Shown here piece after piece: positions 34,111-46,157 of a stretch of 64,000 bases of DNA. Made by a program: the position numbers and the translations under genes. The first letter of the stretch is position 1, and each line of letters begins with the position of its first letter. Below the pieces are notes generated by a model that searched no databases, had not been told where the DNA came from, and was given only the letters and a program-made list of their open reading frames with translations. Origin of the DNA: Kalaharituber pfeilii (taxonomy: Eukaryota > Ascomycota > Pezizomycetes > Pezizales > Pezizaceae); contig WHUZ01000016.1 in the NCBI GenBank assembly GCA_015179045.1, forward strand, positions 124,001 to 188,000, given 5' to 3'.

Positions 34111-36280
34111 CTGTGTTCTACCGGGATATTGCGCATAACCGAGATGTTGCGCACTTTCGGGTGACTAATAAATGACTTCTCAAAATTCAACGACTTGTTC
34201 AATTGACTTCAAATTAAGTACAAAGCATTTAGATACATGTAGAAACCTATTTCAAACCTTGTTTAAGCACACAGAAATTTTTCAGGTGGGGTGATTTTAG
34301 TAACATACCTATTTGGGAAGGGCAGACACTTAAAGGTCTAACTTTTGCAGAATCATTTCCTGAGTCTCACAGCCATTGTAGTAGATGCTCTTGTGGGTCT
34401 AGATGGTGGGTGCAAAGTAGGGACGAGCTGGCGTCTTGTGGGTGGAAGTGGTGTCTGAACAACTATAGTATCCAAAGTGGTATCCCGGCAGCATCAGATG
34501 TTTCAGAGTTATCTGTATCAGATCAGGCTTCTGGTGACTCTGAAGCAATTCTAGCTTGTTTGTAGGTACGTTGCGGTGGTTGACGCTTATTTTTGGCCTG
34601 TGGTTGCTGCGACTTTGACTTGGATACTCGTTTTTTTTTTTAGTTGTTGCTTCTTTTGCTCTTCCATCTCTAGCTACCTGATAATATCCTTTCCGGTGAT
34701 AGGCCCAATGACTGGAAGATGTCTTTGGTTCTTTGTCTTGAGTTTTTTACCACGCCGCTTGAGTTTCATGTTGATATCTCTTTCAATATCAACCTCAGTC
34801 ATTGCTCCGAATGCTGCTGATGAGAGTTTAAGAAATGACTTTTTGATTTCTGACTGAGAGGCATTTGGAAGCCATTGAATAAAGCGAATGGTACGTCTTT
34901 TGAGTGCTCTAGGTGTCCTAGGAGTGTAGATACTATGGGAGGATATTGGATGTGCTGGAGAGAGGTATTTCTCGATAGCTATATGTTGCATATTGCTAAG
35001 CAGGATTCTATAGTTGCTAGGATATATTCCAGTCCCTGCTCATCCAGACTTAATATTCTGCTCCGTGAAGGCACGCTTTCAAGCTGCCTTAAGTATTGGG
35101 CCAAAAATTCCCTTTTCTAATGATATCAAAATTCTCTTTAGTAAAGGTATCACCTCTTGACTATAGGCATATTGTAGAGGTGCAGATAGCCCAACATCTA
35201 GAGGCTGTAGAAGATGCGTTGAGTGTGGAGGAAGACAAAACACTAACATATTATGCTCCAAAAATCATGAAAGAAATTCCTAAGAGCAATGAGATGCATG
35301 TTCATCTAGAAATAATACAAGGCGATGAGTTTTCTTAGACAATTCTATTGCCAGGGAGTAAGAATGGTTCTGCAAATAGTCTTGACCAATTTTATTATCT
35401 GTCTATCCCTTAGGTGAGTAGTTAAATCTTGCTTCCTTATCTTCTGGAGGTATACCTGCATACTATCCTGCTACATGAGTTTTTCCTTAATATATAATAT
35501 ATGCAGGTAATACTTTACTGGCTGCATTAATTATCTCAATATCTGTAATTGTTTCCCTGTTTCCATCTACTCTCTTTTGCACATGCTTTCTCCCCGCTCT
35601 ACAAATCACTTTGCATTTACTTCCTCTTCCTAACATAAATCCTTTCTCATCTATATTCCATGTATTCTCTGCGGGTATCTTATTCCTTACTATTACTTTT
35701 TGTGCTGCTTGAATAAACCTTTTTACCACTTCTGGATTATTTGCTGCTGCCCGCTGGCACTCCTAAGCTGTTGCTAACATCTGCTTAACCTCTGGGTGTC
35801 TTTTCACAAACCTGCATAACCAATTTTTACCTAAATCTTGCTTAATGCCCCCCTTACATTTAATTATTATTCTAGTAGCAATCTCTCTCAAATTTTCTAT
35901 CTCAATAGGGAATCCCATATCATTCGTCTGCTCAAGATATCTTACCACTGCCTTTTTTTGCTCCTTATCTAGGTGCTGCTGACTCTCATAACTAACTTTA
36001 CGAGTAGTACTCTTCCCTTTATATCTATTCCTCACTGTAGCTTCAGCTAATCCTAGAAAGTCTGCTGCTCTCCGAACTGACCTGAACTTACCCTCTTTAA
36101 GGCCCTTAATAGCCTCCTGAATTTTCGCTTCTTGATCTTTTGCCATGGCTGGGTTCTATACACCTCCGGGAATAATTGTTGTGTTGCTGTACCCCACAAT
36201 GCCCCGCAACTTTGGTGTTGTCAAGGAATTGGGCTAGTGCGCAACATCCCGGTCGTGCGCAATATCCCGGTAGAACATAG
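34111..36280 (-). mobile_element. pogo/Fot1-like DNA transposon, 2.17 kb, inactive
   Basis: Terminal inverted repeats of about 45 bp begin CTRTGTTCTACCGGGATATT and contain two direct copies of a GGGATRTTGCGCA-type word. TA sits at 34109-34110 and 36281-36282. A broken transposase runs on the minus strand. Full-length structure with good TIRs means it could still be mobilised in trans if an active relative exists. Confidence 0.92.
34565..36146 (-). pseudogene. pogo/Fot1-like transposase (HTH_psq, CENP-B-type HTH, DDE_1), broken
   Basis: Starts at ATG 36146. Residues 1-55 form a psq-type helix-turn-helix (GKFRSVRRAADFLGLAEATV). Residues 60-125 are a CENP-B-type DNA-binding domain ending GKNWLCRFVKRHPEV. 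The DDE domain shows its first Asp in TWNIDEKGFMLG. The second lies in LFLDEHASH and the third in HSTHLLQPLDVG. The basic tail (MKLKRRGKKLKTK) follows. Lesions: an in-frame TAG at 35763-35765, stops near 35487, 35410 and 35290, and a TAG near 34674. In the family it binds the TIRs and catalyses cut-and-paste. This copy cannot make the protein. Confidence 0.88.
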
Positions 36281-36282
36281 TA

Positions 36283-36945
36283 ATTTAGGGCCACTGCTAT
36301 AACAAGTAGTTACCATAACTTGTTTGTGGCACAAATCCACTAATGTAGTTAAGTTAATTATGTTGAGAAGTAAACAAAGCTATTACAAAACCGCCTCTTT
36401 TGCACTTTATGACCACAACCTCGAGTGAAATTTTGCAATTTGGGAGTGATTGTGCTTAATCGATTTCATCGCCCATCCAAAAGTGCAATATGTGCTATGA
36501 CAGTACGGGGGTCTCATAGAAGCTTCTGAAGTTGGGGCATCATCAACCACCTGATGACAGGTATCGATAGCTGGGATTCCCATCGGAGCATAGAATTGCG
36601 TGGGTCCCAATGGGTGACGACATATGCATATCGCAGAACGTGGTGCAACATCGATTTTGATAGTTGTGCGACAGCTCAGCCCGTCGAAACTATCGCAAAA
36701 TCTGCAGAATCGAACTATTATTAGAGAGTTAGGTGTTAGAGAAAAAGCCGTCTTGTGCAACCTTAACACTCCAGGAGCACTTTACTAGAACCATGCGGAA
36801 CCGGGCTTCTAGATAAGGATGCAAGCCCAATGCCACTATGCCATTCCATCCGAGATACTGCATCCTAATTATAATGAACTGCGGCCATCAAATCGAGTCC
36901 TTGAACTATGAGGCATACTAGTAGTGAACTAAAACTTGAGTCGTT
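36283..36945. other. Intergenic, no gene
   Basis: No repeat with clear ends. The antisense frame 36407-36769 has no recognisable domain. Confidence 0.3.
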
Positions 36946-36948
36946 ACA

Positions 36949-37107
36949 GTCGAACCTGTTATAGTGGATATGGCAGGGACCGGAGGGTGTTATCGCATAA
37001 GACAAATATCCAATAATCGCCATGGGACCAATTGGCTGGGGCCAGCAATGTGGATCAAATAAGACAGGTTATCTTATTTGACAGGGTCCAATATGAGTGC
37101 TTGGACT
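36949..37107. mobile_element. Possible short worn MITE
   Basis: TACAGTCGAACCTGTTATAG at the left and, inverted, TACAGTCCAAGCACTCATAT at the right share only about half their bases. Internal words (AATAAGACAGG, ATATCCAATA) recur near 7390-7630. The element call is weak. Confidence 0.3.
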
Positions 37108-37515
37108 GTACTGCAGTCTGGAGGTATGCATACGTCACGTTGACCGGCATAACAAAACATAATTTTGCAATTGGCGATCGGGTTCTGTTATCTACTTGTT
37201 TTTATTTTTATTTTCTCATTTCTTTTTATTTCTTTCAGCTTCCTATTCAAGATTTGAGGTGGCACCTCTCAGGTCAAGAGACGACGGTTAAGGTGTTCGT
37301 AATGAAGCACTTGTCCCCTCGCTTTGCATGTTTAGAACAATGTGTGCGAATGGTTCGCACACGGGCAGAGAGTTGTACCTGCTATACTGGAGGAGTAAAA
37401 ATTCGGTCCTTTTCATCCAGTATAGCAAAATTGTTGTTTGTATCTTTGCTCATATCCCTGTCGTCGAAAGATTATTGGGCAGCGGCGAGGGATATATAAG
37501 CAGGTCCTATACATA

Positions 37516-37758
37516 TTTTTTTTTTTTTTTTTTTTTTTTCGGGTTACGTAACCCAGCATACAGGCTACCAGCCTATGGCAGGGACCCATATACCCAGGTC
37601 GGGTTTGAAACAACTAACTATGAAACCTACATACACACCTCGGGGACCCAGTGCCCTCCGTCCCCGGCTACCCCAGATCGAGGCAGGCAAACCAGTACTC
37701 GACTGGGTCGTACTCCACCTCCTCCTGCTTCCACCCTTCCTCCTCTAGATCCTCCCAG
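37516..37758 (-). mobile_element. LINE family B gag-end-plus-tail fragment, minus
   Basis: Poly(T), then GGGTTACGTAACCCAGCATA, then CAGGCTACCAGCCTATGGCA (reverse tail B), then about 190 bp whose minus strand resembles the gag C-terminus of the 33405-33840 copy. Its inner end abuts another LINE piece at 37759. Confidence 0.7.
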
Positions 37759-37830
37759 GATTTTTTTTTTTATTTTTTATTATTATTATATCAATACTCG
37801 CATGCCGCCCTATGGGCTATGGCGAGGTGC
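37759..37830 (-). mobile_element. LINE tail A piece, minus, in the nest
   Basis: T-rich stretch, ATCAATACTCGCATGCCGCC, CTATGGGCTATGGCGAGG: reverse tail A with an intact hairpin. Confidence 0.8.
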
Positions 37831-38092
37831 GCACATCATGAATGGGTGTGAGACGTGGAAGAAGAGACTTCCGGGGAGAGAGAGAGATTTGAAACGTCCA
37901 GCAAAACAGGAGGGGGACGGAGTCACGTTAGCGGAGGTGCTAGATTGGGCGACAGACTGAAGACTGGGGGTGAAGAACATGTATTTTCAATTCCGAAGAC
38001 CACTATTTTTCCTATCTTTTTTTTTCCTATCTTTCTCATGTATCTATCTAATCTCGCCGTAGCTTGAAAGGCGGCATGCGAGTAATGAAAAT
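37831..38092 (+). mobile_element. LINE family A ORF2 extreme 3' end, plus
   Basis: The plus strand encodes the last 39 residues of ORF2 (CETWKKRLPGRERDLKRPAK, then LAEVLDWATD and stop TGA at 37958-37960). This aligns with the ORF2 end at about 50050-50160. A 3' UTR and tail A (CTCGCCGTAGCTTGAAAGGC) follow. The loop stem GCTT/AGGC is still paired. Confidence 0.75.
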
Positions 38093-38590
38093 GTGCAATG
38101 CACCTCCTCACCACTGACCATCCTCCTCCACATAGCCCCGCTTTTTCCAGTCCGCAGCCACGTGTAATTTGTGAGTGCTCTCCTGCCCCATTTCACAAAT
38201 TTGCCCTTCCCAAACCCCACTCGCTCCCTCTCCTCCTTTCTTCTTCGAACTAACTCCTGATGCAGCCCGCGCTTAGTGGCCTGCCCATCATGCCTCATGC
38301 CCTTGGCCCCATCTTTAGCCTTCTCATCTGTCTCCTCATTGCCCTCTATCCCCACGTGGGCCTTGACCCATGCCAGCTTCACCACGCCAGCATCCCTTAG
38401 CCTCCGCTGCCTTTCTGCAATCAGCTCTATCACTCGCGCTAGGTCTGCAGTCCTTGCCTTGCCAGGTTTTCCTGCTTTCTGGACTGCACTGATGGCTGCC
38501 TGAGAGTCTGCAAGTAGCAGCACCTTTGCACTGCCATCAACAGCTTCAAGGGCACCCCTCATTCCTGTGACCTCGCCATCCCACACAGTA
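38093..38590 (-). pseudogene. LINE RNase H fragment, minus
   Basis: The minus frame reads WDGEVTGMRGALEAVDGSAK, LLLADSQAAISAVQKAGKPG, and WVKAHVGIEGNEETDEKAKD. That is the Glu, second Asp and His-containing block of RNase H, close to the domain at 21687-22859 (family B). It lacks the first Asp region and has lost its end (LLACRLSSYGEIR is foreign). It is a dead ORF2 remnant. Confidence 0.8.
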
Positions 38591-39101
38591 GCCTATGTGC
38601 CTACCCACCTCCTATACATAGTTCCAGTTAATCAATCGATTGGTTTTTATTCTTCCCGCTCGAAAGTGTGACTATACTCACTTTGTTTGAGTTAAAGTTA
38701 GAATTGTTGCTGCCTAGTGGCATTTGCATATGTCAGGAGCAGTTGCCTATGAACGTAACATGCCAATAGGCGCATATAAGTTACTGGCAAGGCAGCCTCG
38801 CTGCTCCTTAGGTGACTGCGGATTACTCACCTCTCGTGACTGCCCCAAAACACCCCCTCTGATAATTCGCTGTCTTTTTTTTTTTGTACTAGGTGGAGCT
38901 CCTAACCGGTCAAACCCCGCTCTGCAACCATGCGTTCCCAGAACGGGCATTGTACCTTGCCAGCTGAATTTCAGTTACAAGTACAAAAATCGAGTTTCTT
39001 GGCGGCAACATGATTGGAAGGCTGAGATGTTTTGATTGATCAACTATGGTTATATGCACATCAAGCTGGGGGCATGGGGTAATGTGTTCTCATTGCTGAG
39101 A
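38591..39101. other. NLR2 upstream region
   Basis: No gene. Contains a T11 run at 38877. A CTATATATATGG TATA-like sequence lies further on at 39227-39238, ahead of the NLR2 start. Confidence 0.35.
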
Positions 39102-39114
39102 GGGACACAGCCTC

Positions 39115-39166
39115 TTTTTTTTTTTTTTTTTTTAACCCCGCTTGCCGCTGTTCGCCATGGAAGGGC
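39115..39166 (-). mobile_element. LINE tail B insertion in the NLR2 promoter, minus
   Basis: Poly(T), AACCCCGCTTGCCGCTGTTC, GCCATGGAAGGG. A perfect 13-bp TSD, GGGACACAGCCTC, at 39102-39114 and 39167-39179. It lies about 145 bp upstream of the likely NLR2 ATG. Confidence 0.9.
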
Positions 39167-39309
39167 GGGACACAGCCTCGACAAGCGCAGCATATCAATT
39201 TATCTGCACGACTTGAAAGTCACGAACTATATATATGGCCACGTCCTTTCCAACCCGTCATCACCACTACGAAATCCGAAGTCCCCAGCGCAACATACGG
39301 CCCGCTGAA

Positions 39310-42300
39310 ATGCAAACACAGCTACATCTCGCTCACATCTCCGGAATTCATCGCCGCTGCGTATCGCTCCTCAATGGACTTGTTCAATCCCAGCACTGGC
39401 AACCCGGTGCAGAAACAGGCTGTCTTAAGCAGGAAATCCAGTTACATGCCGAGAATCTGCAAAAGCTATCCGCTGCATGGGATGCCGATGTAGAAGGGGA
39501 GGAGAAGGTGAAATGGGATTTATTACCGAGGTGGAGATTCCGGGAGACATATTACGAATTGGTGGTGCTGGAAAGGATGCTGGTTGAGCAAAGGGTTTAT
39601 GAGTGGGGGGGTGTCAACCTGGGGAAGATAGATGTGGGACCCAGTGGGAGCAACAGTGAGATTCCGACGGGCTGGAACTGTAATGTTGCGAATGAACCAC
39701 GGCTTTATTTGCAATATGTTGGGGCAATGGTTGGTTTGCTTGAGAACACAGTATCCGGAAGCGAAGTACACTTGCAAGGTATGTATGACATGCAAATGAA
39801 ATTATGTTGTTTTGTCTTTGTGCTGCTAGTATGGTTGAACAGGCACCTGATCTGTTACAGATGCATGAGCTTACATAGGATCCATAGAAGAGTTAACCAA
39901 GCCCCTTCAACGCCTGGCCGCAATCGAAAAGGCAGCCCGTGAAACACACAGACCTCTGGAACATCTCCCAGCCAGCGAAGCGCTAACGTCAATCCTGTCG
40001 TGGCTCGACCCGTCCGACCAAACCTCACTACACAACTCACTTCTGTCGACAATTGCTACCGTCCTCGTTGCACCTGGATCGTGGACAAGCCGACTTTTCG
40101 CAATTGGTTTGAGCCATTCACTGGTCCTTTCGACTCCTGCGACGTCTCCAATATTCTGTATCTACATAGCCCGTCAGGGACCGGAAAGACATTTCTTTTT
40201 GCGAGGATCGTCGAGGAGATACGCTACCAGACTGGGGCTGCAGTTGCATATTTCTACGCCCAGGCCGACCATGATATCACACAGCCGTCTGCCGTAGCGA
40301 AGGTATTGCGAGGATGGATAGCTCAACTATGTCAGCAACGCGTTGCAGCAGCCCAGTTCGTACTTAAAGTGCTTAATAAAAGGACACCCTATGGCACTTT
40401 ACCGGAAGCGACTTTATGGGATATACTCAGGGAAGTGTTAAAAAGGTTGGAAGGGAGATGGGCTTACTTGTTAGTAGACGGAGTGGAGGCATGGAATATG
40501 GGTGACTCTAAGGTCCAAGGAGGTGCGGTGGGATTCTTGGAGAGATTGGTGGCAGCTACCGATGGGACTGCCGTAAAGGTTCTGTTGACGGGCCGGTGGA
40601 GGCGATTGTCACTACGACGTACGGACATCCAGAAAAAGATAACAGAGTATGAAATTACGGTAACAGATACAAGACGAGACATTGAGGCTTTTGCAGAGAA
40701 GGAAGTTCATGCCAGGTTCCACGGCGAACAACCCAACATCAACTATCCAACCCTTGTACACTTGCTTTCCACATCCGCACAAGGCTCATTCATAATTGTG
40801 AAACTGGCTGTTGAACTTGCGTCCTCCCCGACGGACCTCAAATCCAGCCTCTATGCTAACACTCCACCGTCCTTGAATTCATTATGCCAACAAGCCTTCA
40901 ACCGCATCTTGGGTATGCAGCCAACCGAACATCGTGACCGCGCCATTGAACTCCTCCGCTGGGTCGTTTATTCCTTTCGTCCGCTTACTGTCAACGAGCT
41001 TGCGGAAGCCGTGGTGCTAAAAGCTACAGGGAGGTCGTCTGTATGGAACTCTGCCGCGGACGTATTGAGAACGAAGGTGCCACACGTGTTGGATCAAGAG
41101 TGGGTGGAGGAGAATATTACTGCGTTGTGCAGGCCGTTCTTGGTGCTTGATACGACAGGCGAGCAGAATGGGGTGCCAGTCAGGCAATGGAGGATGGGGT
41201 TAATAAGCGGGTCCATACGAGAGTTTCTATGCGGCGTTTCCTTCAAACCAAGGCTCGATACCATCGCCATGGACGAAGAGACTCTGGGTCCACAAGACAT
41301 AGGAGACGTCAGGGAGCCCTTATTACGCAATCGAAGCCTCCTCCGGCGCAGTGACATGCGGGATAACAATATACCAATGGACTTCACTGACCCGTTTGAA
41401 AACCACAAACACCTTCTTATGGTCTGCCTCTCAGCGATATCTGCCCAAGTATACAACGCTCACCGCCAGAAAGCCCTAATTGACGTTACCATCGGGGAAC
41501 CAGCTTGCCTCCCACCCTTCCCGTCGTTCCCCATCATCCATTACGCTGCACAAAGCTGGACTAGACATGCTCAGCTGCTAGAAGCACTCGCTCAGAATGG
41601 GAACTCAGATAATACTTCCGACTATGCGTCTGCAATAATCAATCTCCTCCGCTCTCGCCCCGAAAAAAAATGGTACTGTAGGCTTGCTAAGATGTTTGGA
41701 TGGCAGGAGGAGCCGTTGGTACACGTATGCAAAGCCGGTCTGGTGTCTGTGGTGAGGGAAATGCTGCGCGATGAGAATGCTCTATCCAACAGCAGCACTA
41801 GCAACGCTGTCTGGGGAACGCCCTGATGGCCGCCTGCCTTGAGGGCAACTCCACCATCGTCAAAATGCTTCTCGATGCCGGCGCTGAGGTGAAGATCTCC
41901 CACAACCCCACAGCATATGTAAGTGGCAACCCGCTCCTTGCCGCGATTATCTCAGGGAATGTTGAGACCGTCAAAATTCTGCTGGACAAGGGGGCCGATG
42001 TGAATGCGGTCCCCGCTAACTGGCCGTTGAATAAGTACGGCGGTCCGCTGCATACTGCCCTCAATAGTCAGTTCGTGGATATTGCAGCTCTCATGATGGA
42101 AGCGAAGTACGATATCGATATTGCGTCACCCGTCTCTGCAAACTTTGGCGCATTCAATCAAGCAGTCGAGGAGGGTGATGGAGGGCTTATGGAGAGATTG
42201 CTATCGGTCATGGGAGGGGAGCGTGAGGCAGAAATCAGTGTGCTACAGGAGGGGCTGGAAGATGCCAAGGACGAGATCATTCTTCTGCGATGGTTGCTGG

Positions 42301-43775
42301 CAAGAATTGCTCGGAGCGATAGGAAGCCTTGTATGAGGATAGTGAAGCAAGCCCTGGATGATGCTACCGGAAGAAGCGGAAGTGTTGTTGTGGAACGCTT
42401 ACTCCACTCCATTACCCTGAGGATGGAGAAGGAAGGCCATTCGCTGCATCAGGTGGGACTAAGCCTCAGCGAGGCCCTAAAGGCGGCTGCGGGAGCGGGG
42501 CGAGTAGGAAGTGCAAAGCTGATCCTGAAGGACCTCGAGGAAGTTATGCAGCTCGGTCCTGGCAGCATCCAATTGCAAGACTCTGTTGCCGCGGCCCTGC
42601 ACGCAGCAGCGGCAAGCGGAAACCTCGATGCGGCCAGCTTCCTCCATAAACACTTGGACTACAACACTGCCCTTAACTCTGTCAACGCCGCAACCGGGAA
42701 ATCCCTCCTGGCATCCATCGCGCAAGGTGGCAACTCTGCCGTGCTCGCCGAATTTCTGAAGCACTCACAACGCCCGGTCGAGCTGTCTGACGAAGACTTT
42801 CCGGGCGCCCTATGCGCGGCAATAAATTCAGACCCTACAGGAGAGTTGGTGTTTGCAGTTCTTTCGCTGGCCAACGAAAGTCCCTCCGAGATTGACTGGC
42901 GCAGTGCTCTAAGTCGTGCGTGGCCTGCAGCAATCGTACGCGGCGACATTGGAATATTATCGCACCTAATTAAGTGCCCCGCTGGCGCCCCGGTCAACGA
43001 CCCAATCTGCGGACCGGACAATGCACAGCTAGCGCTTCACATCGGCATTCAGACTCAGAATCCCGAGCTCATCTCGTTCCTTCTCCAGTGCGCGGGCGCG
43101 GACGCCAATGCTCTCGACCCATCCGGCGCCGGTCTAGCCCTCCATGCCGCCGCCACCTGTCCGGAGCTACCGGACGATATAATTGCCTTGCTCATCGCCC
43201 GCACAGCCAACATCGACGACGCTTCAGGCCCACGCGGGACTGCGCTGTGCGAAGCCTGCTATTACGGAAACGTACCCCTCACCCGTGCCCTGCTCCGTGC
43301 CAATGCTGCTGTCGATATAGCTGCCACAAGGTGGGGCAACGCCCTCCACTGCGCAGCAGAGAACGGAAACACGCATCTCATTGATCTATTACTCGCTCAC
43401 GCGCCCTCCAACCCAGTCGCCTACATTAACACCCCCGGCGGCCGCTTCAGCCGCGCACTCTATGCGGCTGCCTTCCATGGCCATGAAGATGCCGCGCGTG
43501 TGCTTTCTTCGCGAGGTGCAAAAGGATGGAAGTTCTATCATATCAGAGGAGCGTTGGGAGCAGATCCGCCTGGACCGAAGACGTGGTGGTGCTTGGGTAT
43601 ACTATACACGTTATATATAGTGTGTACGGGGTTATTTGCGGCGACTTCGGAAGTTACAAGGAGTGCCTGGTTTGCTATTTTCCTTTTATGGGGGTCGACC
43701 CCGCTTATGAGGTTAACGTTATGGATATTAGCGAAGCGGGAGTTGCAGTTCGACTTTCGTGTAGCCGGTGCATAG
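39310..43775 (+). pseudogene. Second NACHT-ankyrin NLR, two 1-base frameshifts, C-terminal membrane hairpin
   Basis: Exon 1 is 39310-39778 (an upstream in-frame ATG is at 39235). A GTATGT...TAG intron spans 39779-39878, and coding continues to TAG at 43773-43775. The about 160-aa N-terminus is helical and unrecognised. Then come LTSILSWLDPSDQT, WIVDKPTFRNWFEPF, a P-loop LHSPSGTGKT (about 40165-40195) and a Walker-B-like LLVDGVEAW. Degenerate ankyrin-type repeats run from about 41530 to 43540. Two hydrophobic segments (WWCLGILYTLYIVCTGLFAA and AWFAIFLLWGSTPLMRLTLW) close the protein. The frame slips near 40047 (one base lacking around CGACAATTG) and near 41810 (one lacking around TGGGGAACG). 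Both restore full homology immediately, so either two recent deletions or two assembly errors are likely. If intact the protein would be about 1450 aa. Confidence 0.75.
43545..43740 (+). other. C-terminal transmembrane hairpin of NLR2
   Basis: Two stretches of about 22 mostly hydrophobic residues, separated by a short polar linker (TSEVTRS) and followed by a basic LAKREL. The pattern is that of two membrane passes. It lies in the same frame as the last ankyrin repeat. Confidence 0.6.
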
Positions 43776-46140
43776 GCGGGCGAGTCGGAGATTTGGATAA
43801 GTACACCTCTTGTTAAGGATTGGCATTTCTTTGTTGCTAGTTTCGTGGCGAATTTTATTTTTATATTATTTTATTTATTTTATTTTACTTGGCTTGTTAT
43901 AAGGAAGTCTGTCATGAGGGAACCGGATTGACTCTATTCCAGGAAGCAATCCCAAACAGCATCCACAATTTTGAGTTTCAATCACATCAGTGTCTCAAAT
44001 GACTTCTGTCTGTCGACTTTCCGCAAGTTCAGGGTTAAGCTGCAGATAGGGATTTTCTTTAATGGCCCTTAAAAATGTTTTTTTTTTTGTTCTTGGTTGA
44101 CTATGGGATATTGTTTGCTGCTTTCTAGTTGTTAAGTGAATTTTTTGGAAGTGTGCTGATTCCCATTTCTTTCCGTCGCTTGCGTTGTTTACTTTTTACG
44201 TCGATTTTGTTTTCTCATAGCATTTTTCTGATTTGAAAATTACAAATGAATCTGTCAAATTCGATGTATAATCGCTCTCACAATGCTAAAACATAAAAAT
44301 CTTGCTGCGGCAAACTAAGTGTGGATAAATGTTCTACATTAGTATTGATTGTCGGTAGCTGAGATCAATCTACATAGGTGATATTTTGTTTTATCACAGG
44401 CAAGCAATGCGAAGGCAAGGCATGTGCGCGGTGGTGCCCATGTCGCATGAGAGATAGATATCCAGAGTTTGGCGTAGGACAGAATGCCTAATAATGCATT
44501 TGTACCCACGCGGTCTTGCTTGGCAAACTAAGAGAAAGGGCGTTCATCTAAGAGCCTTCTACAACAAAAAAATTTATTTTCCATGTCTTGTGACTATTCG
44601 GGCTCAAATCACAAGCCGGGGCAATAAGTACAGCTACTTAAGATATCGTTCCACATTTCTCTTTGTGCTTCCCCAACGTAGTTACGTTACTACTGGCTCC
44701 CGTCCTCGAAGTTTTGCTTATACATCATGACAGCCAAGAAGAGAATAGTTGAGTGTGCAAGAAGTGGGTGTGAGAGTCGGCAGTGCATGCTACCGCAAAG
44801 TGATAACACATTAAATTACGACAAGAATTCTAGTACCTGCTTAGGGTGGCGGTGACCTTTCTGGGCTGTATACTTTCCAACGTTAAAAAACGGAAATCTT
44901 GAATTGCAAATATCTACGCAAAACAATGATTTACTGAATGCCGTGTCAACTGAATAGTAGCGAATAGACATTGCAATTTTGCACACTTTGGGTTGCATTG
45001 TCATGTTAAATTTAATTGCAGAAATACAGTAAGTACAGTTACCAGTACCGTATGGGTAACGATGTAACGCTGGGCACCTTGGCGCCGGTTCTGCACCCTC
45101 CCCAACATCAAAATGTCAGGCATATCTCACAGAATATATTTCTAATATATATGATGAATTAATTATAGACCATATTGACTGCGCTGATTCTGAATTTGAA
45201 GGGAAAGAAGTGAAAATGCTACTCCTACAGCATCTACAGTTGCCTCACCCCTCTACCTTATGAAATAACCTCCTCTAGCACCTACTAGCAAATACCAACT
45301 CACTGCAACGCTCTATCTACTCATGGAATAGTAGGAATGGTAGCAATGGTACTACAAGTGCTATATTACAATACATGAGTAGTAATAGCTTGAGATCTGT
45401 AATATAGCACTGTATACTCCTGTAGCAAGAAATTGTGCATAACTAAGAAATTGAGCATTTTCTGGATGTGACAACAAAAAATTCCTGTGAGTGCAAATAG
45501 CTCTCAAGGGGGCTCAAATTGAAGCCAGAGCATGGTAGAATGCATGGAATTATCTTCCGCATATTTATTGAGCCAATTTTTAGGAGATGGGTAGTAACCT
45601 AATTGGTATATCCCAAATCTTATGCTAGACATACTCTGAGCTGCCAAGTGTCAATGATCCTACCTAAAATCTTATTTATTTTGACATATACTCTATTACC
45701 TATTCTGAGGAAGTATAGCAAGTTTGGCAATGTCAAGGAGCCGCTATGACCGTAGAGTGAGCAGCCTGCATATTGTCAGATATGTCAGATATACAGCATC
45801 ACATACATACGGTATGCAACAGTAATAATTGCATCACCAGCATCATGTAGTGCTATATGAGCTGTACACAGCCTTGAAACCAGCACAAACTATAGGTATC
45901 TAGATTATATCTAGAGTGGGCTGTCATATCAATAGTATATTGTCGGTTATGCAGGTACATATTAGTACTGCACTGTTGTAGAGTACAACTGATGCGTAGA
46001 TACTCTCTAAAGCTACAAATATAACGATATATAGAAGAAGATATTTTATAACAGCTGCTAGTATGGGGTAATAGTTTTGGGTAGCTGAAAACTAGTCACG
46101 GTGTGGCATACCTAACTAATATAGGCCGGCTTCTTACTCT
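43776..46140. other. Intergenic with worn repeats
   Basis: 2.4 kb without a gene. 45480-45770 is similar to 59030-59300 (see repeat entry). Other parts are A+T-rich with isolated open frames lacking domains. Confidence 0.4.
45480..45770. repeat. Dispersed repeat copy 1 (pairs with 59030-59300)
   Basis: Shares CTGTGARTGCAAAT, CTCAAATTRAAGCCAGAGCA and later ATACTCTATTACY and AAGTATARCAAGTTT words, in the same order and spacing, with the block at 59030-59300. It is probably a worn transposon family. No ends could be drawn. Confidence 0.55.
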
Positions 46141-46157
46141 ATAGCCATGATGACCCC

